Shown here piece after piece: positions 1 through 9,562 of a stretch of 64,000 nt of DNA. Source of the stretch: Actinoplanes derwentensis (lineage in GTDB: Bacteria > Actinomycetota > Actinomycetes > Mycobacteriales > Micromonosporaceae); assembly GCF_900104725.1 (NCBI RefSeq), contig NZ_LT629758.1, forward strand, positions 2,418,001 to 2,482,000. The letters run 5' to 3'. A program made the position numbers and the translations under genes. The notes below the pieces were generated by a model that worked only from the letters and a program-made list of their open reading frames with translations, did no database searches and was not told where the DNA came from. Position 1 is the stretch's first letter; each line of letters opens with the position of its first letter.

Positions 1-116
1 CGGCATGGCGAACCCGGCTCCTAGATACTCTGTTTACCTTCCGCCAGGAAAAGTAATCGCCGGCAGGCGCGCGCCACCAGCTGACCCCGTCGGTACCGGA
101 TGGTTTCGGGATCCGG

Positions 117-122
117 TCTAAT
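117..122 (+). promoter_or_regulatory. Putative -10 box of a leaderless promoter
   Basis: TCTAAT lies 6 nt before the ATG of the phospholipase D-like gene, and no Shine-Dalgarno sequence is visible. Transcription would begin at or next to the start codon. No convincing -35 box is seen. This is inference from spacing alone. Confidence 0.4.
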
Positions 123-128
123 CACGGC

Positions 129-1739
129 ATGCCGCCTGCACCGTCGTTGACTGATCTGATCGGGCGGTATCTGCCGCCGGCCACTGAGGCGTGCCCGGTC
201 TTCGCGGAGAACTCGCGGTTCGAGCCGATCATCGACGGTGTCACCTACTTCACCGAACTGGCCGGGCACATGGCGGCTCTCGGGCCCGGCGACGCCGTCT
301 ACATCGCCGGTTATCAGGCCGATCCGCAGCTGGACCTGACCGGGCGCGTCGCCGGGGAGGCAGGCTACCGGCCGTTCACCGACATACTCGCCGAGAAGGC
401 CGCGGACGGCGCCGACGTGCGGATCGTGTTGAGTGCGGCCGAGTACTCCGGGGGCGTACCGTGGCTTCCGTTCGGTCCTTTCCTGGCCAACACCCTGGCC
501 GCGCGGGTGATCCGGGCGTGGCAGCCGTCGACCCGCGACACCGGGCCGACGTTGCAGAACCGGGTGCTGCTGGACTGGTCCGGGCCGTTACTGGGGTCCA
601 ACCATCAGAAGCTGGTGGTGTTCAGCCACAGTGGCGTGCTCACCGCGTACGTCGGCGGTCTCGATCTTTCGCCCAGCCGTTTCGACCATTCGCCGCATCG
701 CCGTCTGAAGCTCGGCGCGCACCGGTGGGGCTGGCATGACGCGGCCGCCCGCCTGCACGGTCCGGCGGCCGTCCGGGTGCGGGAGACGTTCCGGTTCCGC
801 TGGCAGAACACCGCCGCGCTGCCGCCGCGGTTCATCGCGAAGACTCTGCCGCCGGAGTTCTTCCACCGGGCCGGTGGCCCCCGAACGGTGATCAACCCGG
901 CGGGTGCGCCGGGCGACCTGCCGCCGGTGCCGGACCAGCCGCACCAGCCGGCGTCGGGGACCGCGGTGCAGGTGGTGCGGTCCTACCGCCCGTGGAGTCT
1001 GTACCGGCATCGTGGCTGGCGCCGGATGCGCCGGGCGAACGTGGTCCGGGCCGGTATCCAGGAGATCTACCACGCGATGGCCACCGCGATCGGCGCGGCC
1101 GAGCGGTACATCTACCTGGAGGACCAGTATTTCCACGAGGCGCCCGGCGGCGACCCCCGTTTCCAGCTCTACGACGGACTGCGGTCGGCGGCCCGCCGGG
1201 GTGTCAAGGTCATCCTGGTCGGTTCCGGGCGTAAGGACCCGGCCGACGGCGGTGACAGCACGGTACGCCCGGTGATCACCCATGACCTGCGCCGCCGGGT
1301 GCTGGATCGGCTGCCGGCCGGGGCTCGCCGCAACGTGGTGATGTACCGGATCGACAACCTGACCGTGCACACCAAACTCATGCTGGTCGACGACGTGTTC
1401 GCCAGCATCGGGTCGGCGAACTTCTTCAGCCGCTCGATGGTCGGCACCGACAGCGAGATCACGTCCACGTTCGTCACCACCGGTGACCGCGTCCGCGATC
1501 TGCGCGTCACGCTGTGGGCCGAACACCTGCGCACTCCCGTGGACGACCGGCTCAGTCCGGCCCTGGCCGATCTAGACACCGCCCTGGGCATCTGGCGCCG
1601 CGAGTGGCTGCCGGCCGGGCATCCGCCGCAGACGTGGCGCCGGTACGGCCTGCCGGCCGGTTTCGCCCCGGCGGAGTGGGCGATGACTCCGGCCCGTTAC
1701 TCCCCCACCGTGTTGCGGCGGGAACGGTGGGGTCAGTAG
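129..1739 (+). CDS. Phospholipase D-like phosphodiesterase, two HKD motifs
   Basis: A 536-aa protein of the PLD superfamily, whose members hydrolyse or transfer phosphodiester bonds through two HxK(x)4D half-sites. The first half-site is NHQKLVVF, with His159. The second is HTKLMLVDD followed by GSANFFSRS, with His414. The spacing and an overall length near 500 residues match bacterial cardiolipin synthase/PLD-like enzymes. No signal peptide or membrane anchor is obvious, so it is probably cytoplasmic or peripheral. The substrate cannot be told from sequence. It has no SD sequence and may be leaderless. It converges on the next gene, with only 6 nt between stop codons. Confidence 0.85.
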   Translation: MPPAPSLTDLIGRYLPPATEACPVFAENSRFEPIIDGVTYFTELAGHMAALGPGDAVYIAGYQADPQLDLTGRVAGEAGYRPFTDILAEKAADGADVRIVLSAAEYSGGVPWLPFGPFLANTLAARVIRAWQPSTRDTGPTLQNRVLLDWSGPLLGSNHQKLVVFSHSGVLTAYVGGLDLSPSRFDHSPHRRLKLGAHRWGWHDAAARLHGPAAVRVRETFRFRWQNTAALPPRFIAKTLPPEFFHRAGGPRTVINPAGAPGDLPPVPDQPHQPASGTAVQVVRSYRPWSLYRHRGWRRMRRANVVRAGIQEIYHAMATAIGAAERYIYLEDQYFHEAPGGDPRFQLYDGLRSAARRGVKVILVGSGRKDPADGGDSTVRPVITHDLRRRVLDRLPAGARRNVVMYRIDNLTVHTKLMLVDDVFASIGSANFFSRSMVGTDSEITSTFVTTGDRVRDLRVTLWAEHLRTPVDDRLSPALADLDTALGIWRREWLPAGHPPQTWRRYGLPAGFAPAEWAMTPARYSPTVLRRERWGQ

Positions 1740-1745
1740 GCGGGC

Positions 1746-3944
1746 TCAGGTCAGCAACCGGGTGGCCTCGTGGCCCCAGGCCGGCAGCCCTTTGGCCCGG
1801 ACCAGGGCCAGCGCCGTCATGGCCTCGGCCCGGCCCTCGGCGCGGGCGCCACGGGTGAGCAGTAGTTCCGCGAGCGCCGTCCGCGCGGGGATCAACGGCC
1901 AGGCCGCTCCGACCCGGTCGGCTTCCGTGATCACCTCGCGCAGGCCCTGTTCGGCGGCGTCGAGGTCGCCCTGCCGGTGCCGCAGCCGGGCGAGGTACAG
2001 CCGCGCGTCCGGCATGGCCAGCGGGAGCCGGTGCGGCTGGGCGAGGAACCGCAGCAGCCGCTGTTCCAGGCCGGCCCGCCGGTCGGTGGCCAGGTCGAGC
2101 GCGTACGTCGTCAGTTCGACCAGGGGGCGCAGCCGCTCGTAGTCGGCGTCGTCGACCAGTCGCCGGCCGGTCGCCAGCATCGTCGCGGCGAGGGTGGCGT
2201 CGCCGACGTGGAGTGCGCCCTGGGCCCAGTTCAGGCAGGCGCGGGCGTGTTCGCGGGGGTGCCCGGCCAGTCCGGCCGCGGCGGCGGTGACGGCGGGCCC
2301 GGCGGTGGGGTCGCCGCTCTCCAGCAGCAGCGACAGGCGGGCGATCTCGACCGCGAGGACGGCGGACGGCTCGCCGGATTCGGCGGCGGCGAGGGCGGCC
2401 TGTTCGCAGCGGGCCTGGTGTTCGGACAGATGCCGGTCGACCACGGTGTCCGGGGCGGACAGCACGGCCAGCGCCCGTGCCCGGCGCCCGTGCTGTCGCA
2501 GGTAGGGCACGGCTCGTTCGATCTGTTCGTATCCGGCGCGGGCCTCGCCCTGCTGGCGCAGCATCCGGCCGAGGGCCAGGCCCAGTTCGCCGCGGGCGCC
2601 GGGTGGCAGGCGACGGTCGGCGACCAGGTCACGCAGCACCGGGATGGCGGAGGTCTGCGCCACGCTCTCGATGGCGGAGCGGCCCAGTTTGCCGGCGAGG
2701 CGGACCCGGATCGGCCGGGGCAGGCCGGGATGCCCGACGGCGCCGAGCAGGAACCGGGCGGCGGTACCGTCGTCGCCGCGGGCGGTGGCCAGGTCGGCGG
2801 CGGCTTCGGCGTTGCGGACGTGGTCGGCCGGGCTGCCGGCTTCGCGGTAGTGGTGGGCGAGCCGGGCGTACGGGCGGGGCTGCTGTTGTTCGAACAGGCG
2901 GGCCGTGCGCAGGTGCAGCAGGCGGCGGGTGACCGGGGGCAGCAGCTCGTGGACGACCTGGCGGGCCAGGGTGTGCCGGAACCACAGGCGCCCGTCGCGC
3001 TGGTGCAGGAGCCCGGCGGCTTTGGCCTGCTGCAGCGCCGCGGTGATCGTACCCTCGCTGGTCTGCATGATCGTGGCGAGCGGATGCGGGTCGGCGGCCT
3101 GGCCCAGGACGGCGGCCGCCCCGAGGATCTCCCGGGTGGCCTCGTCGAGGTGGTGCAGGCGGGCGACCAGGACGTCGCGCAGCAAGGCCGGGACCGCGAG
3201 GTCGGCGAGGGCGTCCGGATGCCGGCGGATCGCCTCCACGTCGCCGTCGGTCCGCAGCGACCGCACCACCTCCTCGACGAGGAACGGGATGCCGGCGGTG
3301 CGCTCGTAGAGGTGGGTGGCGAACCCGACGGCGCCGGAGTCGGCCAGCAGGGCGGCGGCGAGCCGGCCGACTTCGGCGCGGGTCAGGGGCGGAACCCGGA
3401 GCCGTCGTACGGCCGGTCCCGGTTGCCATCCGGCGGGCAGTTCGTTGCCGCGCACGGTGATCACCACCGTCAGGCCGGGTACCGGGTGCGCGGCCAGGTG
3501 GTCGAGCAGTTGCAGGGTCGCCGGGTCGGCCATCTGCAGGTCCTCGACGGCCAGGGCCACCGGCGCCAAGGTGGACAGTAGGGCGGCGGCGGCCCGCAGC
3601 AGCCGGGCGCGTTCGGCGTCGGGGTCGGGGAGCGGTGCCGTCGGCGGCGGCCACTGGGGCAGGGCCGGGAGTGTGCCGGTGGCCTGCGCGACCCGGAGGC
3701 CGTCGATCAGTGGTCCGAGCGGCTGTGGCTCGCGCAGATCGTCGCAGTGGGCGACCACCACCGGCAGCCCGGTGTCCTGCAGCGATTCGACGACCAGGCG
3801 GCTCTTGCCGACGCCTGCCTCACCGCTGAGCAGCACCAGCGCGGAGGGACGGCCGAGTTCGGCACGCAGTATGCCGAGCAGCCGGTGCCGCCCGACGAAG
3901 GGCCCGGGCGTGGGCAGGGCGAAGAACGCGGTCAGCTGAGACAC
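1746..3944 (-). CDS. LuxR-family-like ATPase/TPR protein lacking a C-terminal HTH
   Basis: A 732-aa STAND-type ATPase. Residues 14-48 give FVGR followed by Walker A GEAGVGKS (41-48), and a Walker B-like hydrophobic-ED stretch follows near residue 132. The C-terminal half is alpha-helical and TPR-like. Large LuxR (LAL/MalT-like) regulators normally end in a LuxR helix-turn-helix, but this one ends at GHEATRLLT without one. It is therefore either truncated or a non-DNA-binding signalling ATPase. The start is GTG with no SD and a TATCGT box 8 nt upstream. It is divergent from the subtilase gene, which it might regulate; that link is inference from position. Confidence 0.75.
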   Translation of the reverse strand: MSQLTAFFALPTPGPFVGRHRLLGILRAELGRPSALVLLSGEAGVGKSRLVVESLQDTGLPVVVAHCDDLREPQPLGPLIDGLRVAQATGTLPALPQWPPPTAPLPDPDAERARLLRAAAALLSTLAPVALAVEDLQMADPATLQLLDHLAAHPVPGLTVVITVRGNELPAGWQPGPAVRRLRVPPLTRAEVGRLAAALLADSGAVGFATHLYERTAGIPFLVEEVVRSLRTDGDVEAIRRHPDALADLAVPALLRDVLVARLHHLDEATREILGAAAVLGQAADPHPLATIMQTSEGTITAALQQAKAAGLLHQRDGRLWFRHTLARQVVHELLPPVTRRLLHLRTARLFEQQQPRPYARLAHHYREAGSPADHVRNAEAAADLATARGDDGTAARFLLGAVGHPGLPRPIRVRLAGKLGRSAIESVAQTSAIPVLRDLVADRRLPPGARGELGLALGRMLRQQGEARAGYEQIERAVPYLRQHGRRARALAVLSAPDTVVDRHLSEHQARCEQAALAAAESGEPSAVLAVEIARLSLLLESGDPTAGPAVTAAAAGLAGHPREHARACLNWAQGALHVGDATLAATMLATGRRLVDDADYERLRPLVELTTYALDLATDRRAGLEQRLLRFLAQPHRLPLAMPDARLYLARLRHRQGDLDAAEQGLREVITEADRVGAAWPLIPARTALAELLLTRGARAEGRAEAMTALALVRAKGLPAWGHEATRLLT

Positions 3945-3952
3945 CAGAAAGG

Positions 3953-3958
3953 ACGATA
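3953..3958 (-). promoter_or_regulatory. Putative -10 box (TATCGT) of a leaderless promoter
   Basis: On the minus strand TATCGT sits 8 nt before the GTG start of the ATPase/TPR gene, which has no SD sequence. The 147-bp divergent interval to the subtilase gene must hold promoters for both genes. Confidence 0.35.
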
Positions 3959-4091
3959 TCGCGCCTTGTTTCGGGCAGCCGCGCGTTCGGTTTCCAAGTC
4001 GTCAACGACCACCATCGACGATCTCCACATCGATCGACGTGCTTGTAGCGTCACGGGCACTTCAGACCTCTGATCGAGTCGAGGTATTACG

Positions 4092-7000
4092 TTGAGGCTC
4101 TTCCCCATCGGCGGCGTCGTGGCGGTGTTGACCGCGTTCGCGGTGGTCCCGTCGGCGCCCGCTCAAGCACGCACGACCAGCACGCCACCCGGCCCCACGA
4201 CGATCACCCTGATCACCGGTGACACGGTGACCGTCCGGCCCGGGGGCACCGCGGTGCAGGCCCCGGAGGGCGCGCACGTCACCACCGTCGGCCCGGACAC
4301 GTACGTCTATCCGGACGGTGTCCTGCCGTACATCAGCACCGGTCTGCTGGACAAGCGGCTGTTCAACATCACCTACCTGCTGCGCGAGGGGTACGCCGAC
4401 GACAAGGCCGCCGCGCTTCCGGTCATCCTCGGCTACTCGGGCGACGCCGCCGCGAAGAAGCGGGTCCTGCCGGAGGCCAGCACCGACGTAAGGGCGCTGC
4501 CCAGCATCAACGGGCGTGCGGTGACCACCGACCGGTCCCGGGCCGGGGACTTCTGGTCCGACCTGACCGCGGTGCCGGCCACGGGTTTCGCCAACGGCAT
4601 CAGCAAGGTGTGGCTGGACGGCCGGGTGCACGCATCCCTGGCCGACAGTGTGGCGCAGATCGGCGCCCCGGCGGTGTGGGCGGGCGGGAACACCGGCGGC
4701 GGTGTCGACGTCGCCGTCCTGGACACCGGTGTCGACACCGGGCATCCGGATCTGGCCGGCCGGATCGAGTCGACCGCCAGTTTCGTGCCCGGTGAGGACG
4801 TCACCGACGGGCACGGGCACGGCACCCACGTGGCCTCGACCATCGCCGGGACCGGGGCCGCTTCCGGCGGCACCGAGCGTGGTGTCGCTCCCGGCGCCGA
4901 TCTGGAGATCGGCAAGGTGCTGAACAACGGCGGCGAAGGCTACGACTCCTGGATCATCAGCGGCATGGAGTGGGCGGCCCGGGACCGCAAGGCCAAGGTC
5001 ATCAGCATGAGCCTCGGCGGCGGCCCCACCGACGGCACCGACCCGATGAGTGTCGCCGTCAACGAACTCAGCGCCGAGACCGGCGCCCTGTTCGTGATCG
5101 CGGCCGGCAACAGCGGCCCGGCCGAGACGACGGTGGGCTCGCCCGGAGCGGCCGACGCCGCCCTGACCGTGGGCGCGGTGGACGCGAACGATCAGCTGGC
5201 CGAGTTCTCCAGCCGGGGCCCGCGCCTGGTCGACGGTGCGCTCAAGCCGGAGATCACCGCGCCCGGTGTGGACATTCTCGCCGCCCGGTCGCAGTACTCG
5301 ACGGAGGGTGAGGGCTTCTACCGGACGATGAGCGGCACCTCGATGGCCACTCCGCACGTGGCCGGGGCGGCGGCGCTACTGGCCGCGCAGCATCCCGGCT
5401 GGACCGGGCCGCAACTCAAGGACGCACTGGTCAGCACGGCCAAGCAGACACCGGACCTCAGCGCGTACGAGGCGGGCAGCGGCCGTCTCGACATCGCCGC
5501 GACCACCACGGCGACGGTCTTCGCCACCGCGACCGCCTACCTGGGCATCCACCCGCTCTCCGACGAGCCCACCGGCACGGCCGAGCAGCCGATCACCTAC
5601 ACCAACACCGGCACCGCCGCGGTCGACCTCGATCTGCGGCTGGACGGACCGGAACTGATCAGGCTGTCCGCCGCTCACGTGAGTGTCCCCGCGGGCGGGA
5701 CCGCCACGGTTACGGTCTCGGCCGAACTCGGTGACGTACCGGCGAAAGGTCGTTTCACCGGCAGTGTCGTCGCCTCCACCGGCGGTGTGCGGGTGGCCGA
5801 CACGGTCGTCGGGCTCAGCACCGAGGACAAACCCCGGCACCTGACCATCACGCCCACCGGCCGCGGTGGCGAGCCGATGCCCGGTTCGATCATGCTGCTG
5901 CGTGACGGCGACCCGGCCGGTTCCTACTACAACTTCGTCACCTTCGACGGTGGCCCGGTCGACGTGCTCGTGCCGCAGGGCCGTTACGCGGTCTGGATGT
6001 GGGGCGAGGTCGAAGGCAGTCACGGGCCGAACTCCCGCGGGATGGCCCTGGTCAGCGAGCCCACCGTGGTCGTCGAGCAGGACACCACCGTGGAGCTGAA
6101 GGCCGCCGCCACCCGTGAGGTCCAGGCGATCACCCCCAAGCCCACGGCCACCGCCGAACTGCGCCTGGACTACCACCGCGAGCTGGGTGACACGGCTTCG
6201 GCCACCGACTCGTTCATGATCCCCCGCTACTACGACAGTGTCTGGGCCACGCCCGGCCAGAAGGCCCGCGACGGCAAGATGTCGGTGACCGCCCGCTGGC
6301 GCAAGACCCAGCCGATCCTGACGATCGGCGACACCTTCGACGACCTGATCCTGCTGCCCGGATCCACCCCGCCCGCCGAGGGCACCCAGCAGATCCCCGC
6401 TGTCTTCGCCGGCAAGGGCACCGCGTCCGACTTCGCCAAGGTCGACGTCAAGGACAAGATCGCTGTCGTACGGCGGGGCGAACTCGACGATCAGGTCGAG
6501 CTGGCCGGGAAGGCCGGTGCGGTGGTGCTCGCCGTGGTCAACGACGAGCCGGGACGCTACTTCGACGCCACCTACCGGACGAAGCTCGCCGTGGTGTCGC
6601 TGTCCAAGGACGGCGGTGAACGCCTGATCACGCAGCTCGGCAAGGGCGCCGTCAGCCTGCGCGTGGAATCCCAGCCGACCACCGACTACCTGTACGACCT
6701 GGTCCGCTACTGGCCGGACGGGCTGCCGAAGTCGGTCACCTACCGACCGGCCGAACGTGACCTGGCCCGCGTCGACGTCGACTTCCAGAGCACCTCGGAC
6801 CGGGAGATCTCCGAACGGCGGTACGACTACAACCCGGACATGCCGGTGAAGGTCGGGTCCACCGGGCTGATGCGGTCCGACCGTTTCCGCACCGACTGGG
6901 TGACCGCACAACCCGGCGTCCAGTGGTCGAGCGACATGGACGACCTGTACTCGTTCCAGCTCGGCGGCAGCACCACGTACCCGGCCGGCAGCCGGACCAG

Positions 7001-7667
7001 CGAGACGTGGCTGGGCGCGATCCAGCGCCCGCGGATCAACGACGCGGTCACACTCCCCCGCCGGGACGGCGACCGGATCGTGGCCGAGATCCCCGGCTGG
7101 GGCGACTCGGGCGCGAACCACGCGGGCGTGGCGTTCCCGGACGGGGGCGAGATGACCGCGACGCTCACCCAGGGCCGGACCGTCGTCGAGCAGAACGCGT
7201 ACAACTGGATCGACAGCAACTCCGGGCTGAGCCCGAAGCGCCTGCCGTACCGTCTGGTCGCCACGACGCAACGCGATTCCACCAACTACCCGTACTCGAC
7301 GCGTACCCGGACGATCTGGGATTTCGTCTCGGACGCGAAGACCAGCCGGCTGCCGCTGATCCAGCTCGACTACCGGGTGGACACCGACCTGGCGCACCGG
7401 GCCGCCCGCTCGGCCGCGATCACCGTCAGCCCGTCCCACCTGCCCGGCGCACCGAGCACGAAGTCCATCACGTCAGCCGCCCTGGACGTGTCCTACGACG
7501 ACGGGGCCACCTGGCAGAGCCAGCGCCTCCGGAGGACGGCCGCCGGCTGGACGGCGAACCTCCGGGCACCCCGGACTGCCCAGCACGTCACGCTCCGGAC
7601 GTCTGCCAAGGACAAGGACGGCAACCGTGTCGAACAGACGATCACCCGGGCCTTCGGCCTGAAGTGA
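4092..7667 (+). CDS. Secreted subtilisin-family (S8) serine protease, large form with PA-like insert
   Basis: A 1191-aa protease with a TTG start preceded by GAGG at 4081-4084. A signal peptide covers about residues 1-27. A propeptide opening with TITLITGDTVTV follows, as in large actinomycete subtilases. The catalytic triad is Asp211 (VAVLDTGVD), His243 (GHGTHVAS) and Ser417 (GTSMATPH), with oxyanion Asn340 (AAGNSGP). Beyond about residue 480 come beta-rich domains. One around residues 720-860 reads like a protease-associated (PA) domain. It is probably exported for extracellular proteolysis. It is a paralogue of the gene at 40747-44025, and a strong hairpin follows it. Confidence 0.95.
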   Translation: MRLFPIGGVVAVLTAFAVVPSAPAQARTTSTPPGPTTITLITGDTVTVRPGGTAVQAPEGAHVTTVGPDTYVYPDGVLPYISTGLLDKRLFNITYLLREGYADDKAAALPVILGYSGDAAAKKRVLPEASTDVRALPSINGRAVTTDRSRAGDFWSDLTAVPATGFANGISKVWLDGRVHASLADSVAQIGAPAVWAGGNTGGGVDVAVLDTGVDTGHPDLAGRIESTASFVPGEDVTDGHGHGTHVASTIAGTGAASGGTERGVAPGADLEIGKVLNNGGEGYDSWIISGMEWAARDRKAKVISMSLGGGPTDGTDPMSVAVNELSAETGALFVIAAGNSGPAETTVGSPGAADAALTVGAVDANDQLAEFSSRGPRLVDGALKPEITAPGVDILAARSQYSTEGEGFYRTMSGTSMATPHVAGAAALLAAQHPGWTGPQLKDALVSTAKQTPDLSAYEAGSGRLDIAATTTATVFATATAYLGIHPLSDEPTGTAEQPITYTNTGTAAVDLDLRLDGPELIRLSAAHVSVPAGGTATVTVSAELGDVPAKGRFTGSVVASTGGVRVADTVVGLSTEDKPRHLTITPTGRGGEPMPGSIMLLRDGDPAGSYYNFVTFDGGPVDVLVPQGRYAVWMWGEVEGSHGPNSRGMALVSEPTVVVEQDTTVELKAAATREVQAITPKPTATAELRLDYHRELGDTASATDSFMIPRYYDSVWATPGQKARDGKMSVTARWRKTQPILTIGDTFDDLILLPGSTPPAEGTQQIPAVFAGKGTASDFAKVDVKDKIAVVRRGELDDQVELAGKAGAVVLAVVNDEPGRYFDATYRTKLAVVSLSKDGGERLITQLGKGAVSLRVESQPTTDYLYDLVRYWPDGLPKSVTYRPAERDLARVDVDFQSTSDREISERRYDYNPDMPVKVGSTGLMRSDRFRTDWVTAQPGVQWSSDMDDLYSFQLGGSTTYPAGSRTSETWLGAIQRPRINDAVTLPRRDGDRIVAEIPGWGDSGANHAGVAFPDGGEMTATLTQGRTVVEQNAYNWIDSNSGLSPKRLPYRLVATTQRDSTNYPYSTRTRTIWDFVSDAKTSRLPLIQLDYRVDTDLAHRAARSAAITVSPSHLPGAPSTKSITSAALDVSYDDGATWQSQRLRRTAAGWTANLRAPRTAQHVTLRTSAKDKDGNRVEQTITRAFGLK

Positions 7668-7672
7668 TCCCC

Positions 7673-7706
7673 GGTGCCGGGCCGCTGCACACCGCGGCCC
7701 GGCACC
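7673..7706 (+). terminator. Strong hairpin terminator after the subtilase
   Basis: A perfect 13-bp stem (7673-7685 with 7694-7706) and 8-nt loop lie 5 nt after the stop codon. There is no U tract, as is usual in actinomycetes. Confidence 0.8.
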
Positions 7707-7736
7707 GTACTTCCCGCGGTCGCGTGACGATCAACT

Positions 7737-7890
7737 AAATCTCCACTCGCCTTCTCTACCCTGATCGGAGTCCCGCAGAGGTCGCACACTCTGCGGCGAC
7801 CGAGGCCGGACCGCAGTGATCCTGTGCGTCCGGCCGGCCGGCTCACCATTGCCGGTCGACGCGCCCGGCCTGGGCGGTGTCTTCCCGTGG
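7737..7890 (+). pseudogene. Remnant of a secreted-cupin gene (promoter and last codons only)
   Basis: The sequence from 7737 to 7773 resembles the region just upstream of the intact cupin gene (12526-12563), sharing AAATC, TCGCCTTC and TGATCGG in the same order. About 50 bp further on, positions 7819-7881 encode VRPAGSPLPVDAPGLGG. That matches VLPAGSPLSVDAPNPGC at the C-terminus of the intact cupin. The middle of the gene is gone and no complete frame remains. This looks like a duplicate that lost its core by internal deletion. It was recognised by eye; an alignment would settle it. Confidence 0.6.
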
Positions 7891-7964
7891 TGGTGCGATC
7901 GCGGCGCCCGGCAGGAGTGGGGTCCGGGCGTCGCGATCACTGCTGCGCCGGGCGGCCGGTGGGA

Positions 7965-8693
7965 TCAGGCGCCCACGTGGGCGGCCGCCGCGAGGATCGC
8001 CTCGACGGACGCTGCCGGCTGGGACACCAGCGACACGTGCGACGCCGCCACGTCGGAGATCTTCGAACCGGCTCGTTCGGCGAGTGACCGCTGGGTGGCG
8101 GCCGGGATCACCAGGTCGTCGGTGCCGACGACGGCCCAGCTCGGCAGGGTGCGCCAGGCCGCCGTGGTGGTCGGGGCGGCGTTGGCGCTGAGCGTGATCG
8201 GCCGCTGGCCGGTGACGACGTTCCAGACGTCCGCCTCCGGCAGGTCCTGGGCGAAATAGCGGAACACGGTGTCCGGCTTCAGGAAGGCCTCCGCGTCGCC
8301 CTCCGGCGCACCCGGGTAGCCGACGACGTCGAGCACCGTCGTCGGGTCCGGGACGTCGAGAGCCGATCCCGATCCACCCAGAATGCCGAAGATGCTCTCG
8401 CCCTCGGCCGGGATGAACGCGTTCACATAGACCAGTGCCCGCACGTCACCGCCGGTGCCGGCCGCGTTGCTGATCACCACGCCGCCGTACGAGTGGCCGG
8501 CGAGCACCACCGGGCCGGTCGTGCGCTGGGCGAGGAACGAGGACAGGTATCCGGCGTCGGACTCCACTCCGCGCAGCGCGTTCGGCGGGGCCAGCACGGT
8601 GAACCCCTGGCCGCGCAGCTGAGCCGCGACGGCGTTCCAGCTGGACGCGTCGGCCCAGGCGCCGTGCACGAGAACGATGGTCGGCTTGGTCAT
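7965..8693 (-). CDS. Alpha/beta-fold hydrolase (esterase-like)
   Basis: A 242-aa single-domain alpha/beta hydrolase. It has an HGAWADASSW oxyanion-region motif near residues 10-19 and the nucleophile elbow GHSYGG with Ser68. The acid comes from the VVGTDDLVIP strand, and the histidine from SHVSLVSQP near the end. This pattern matches the actinobacterial alpha/beta hydrolase group related to plant salicylate/hydroxynitrile esterases. No signal peptide is visible, so it is likely cytoplasmic. The start has a good RBS (GGGAGA). It is divergent from a second hydrolase gene. The substrate is unknown. Confidence 0.85.
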   Translation of the reverse strand: MTKPTIVLVHGAWADASSWNAVAAQLRGQGFTVLAPPNALRGVESDAGYLSSFLAQRTTGPVVLAGHSYGGVVISNAAGTGGDVRALVYVNAFIPAEGESIFGILGGSGSALDVPDPTTVLDVVGYPGAPEGDAEAFLKPDTVFRYFAQDLPEADVWNVVTGQRPITLSANAAPTTTAAWRTLPSWAVVGTDDLVIPAATQRSLAERAGSKISDVAASHVSLVSQPAASVEAILAAAAHVGA

Positions 8694-8910
8694 GGCAGTC
8701 TCCCTAGAGTCGTCAGGCGGCCGCGCGCACCGGCGCCCGCGGCACAGACACTGGCACGGTCCAGTGGAGAGTTAGTGAATGATGAGCGGAGGCCGGTCGT
8801 AGCCGGCCGGCCCGTACGGCAATGAAGTGGCCTGCTCCTCGTGGTAACACCGAATAAAGTGGCGCCCGGCATCATTGCAGGCAGTAGCCGTTCGGTGCCG
8901 AGGAGCGAGT

Positions 8911-9534
8911 ATGAGACGTCCGGGAAGAACGCACGAGGTGCGCGTCGGTGAGCTGACGCTGATCTGTCACGTCCACGGGCGTGGGCCGCTGTGCGTCGTG
9001 CATCCGGGCGGCCCGGGGCCGCACGGTGAGTACCTGCGCATCCCGCTGGCCGAGCGCGAGCTGACGATGGCCTATCTCGAACCGGCGGGCAGCGGCTGGT
9101 CCGGCACTCTCGGCACGGACGTCGAACACCTGCACACCGTGATCGAGCGGTTGGGTGGCGACCCGGTCTTCGTTCTCGGTCACGGCCACGGCGGCCTCGT
9201 CGCGCAGAGTTACGCGATGACCCATCCGGGCCGACCAGCGGGCCTGATCCTGTACGGGACGACACCGGTCGCCGTCCGGGCCGTCAACGGCCGTCCGGTA
9301 GGTACTGCCCGGAACCGGCCGATCAGAACCCCCACCCTGATCCTCGCCGGCGCGCACGACGACGTCGCACCGCCCGATGCCGCTGGCGAGTTGCACGCCG
9401 GCATAACGGGGTCCCGGCTGGCCGTGTTCGAACGCAGCGGCCACCTCGCCCACGTGGAGGAAGCCGAACGCTTCGCCCATCTGCTGATCGAGTTCACCCG
9501 CCGGATCTCCGGCCCCTACCGGGCCGCCGGCTGA
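8911..9534 (+). CDS. Alpha/beta hydrolase homologue lacking the nucleophile serine
   Basis: A 207-aa protein. The ATG at 8911 is chosen because AGGAG lies 5 nt upstream. The fold is that of proline-iminopeptidase-like hydrolases: VVHPGGPGPHGEY near the N-terminus, GAHDDVAPPD for the acid strand, and SGHLAHVEEAERF for the histidine. The nucleophile elbow, normally GHSHGG, reads GHGHGG, with Gly92 (codon GGC) where serine is expected. Serine AGC to GGC is a single-base change. The enzyme is therefore probably inactive as a serine hydrolase or repurposed. The rest of the frame is intact, which argues that it is still expressed. It converges on a LuxR gene with a shared hairpin. Confidence 0.8.
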   Translation: MRRPGRTHEVRVGELTLICHVHGRGPLCVVHPGGPGPHGEYLRIPLAERELTMAYLEPAGSGWSGTLGTDVEHLHTVIERLGGDPVFVLGHGHGGLVAQSYAMTHPGRPAGLILYGTTPVAVRAVNGRPVGTARNRPIRTPTLILAGAHDDVAPPDAAGELHAGITGSRLAVFERSGHLAHVEEAERFAHLLIEFTRRISGPYRAAG

Positions 9535-9562
9535 CTGAGCCGGCCCCGGCTCGGTCAGCCGG
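9527..9562. terminator. Bidirectional hairpin overlapping two convergent 3' ends
   Basis: Arms 9527-9543 and 9546-9562 are 17 nt long with one mismatch and a 2-nt gap. The left arm contains the stop codon of the hydrolase gene. The right arm contains the stop and last codons of the LuxR gene. The hairpin can terminate both transcripts. Confidence 0.75.

Noticed and set aside
7965..9534. Idea that the two adjacent alpha/beta hydrolases are recent duplicates
   Set aside because: They are divergently transcribed and their motifs belong to different hydrolase groups (GHSYGG esterase-like versus proline-iminopeptidase-like).
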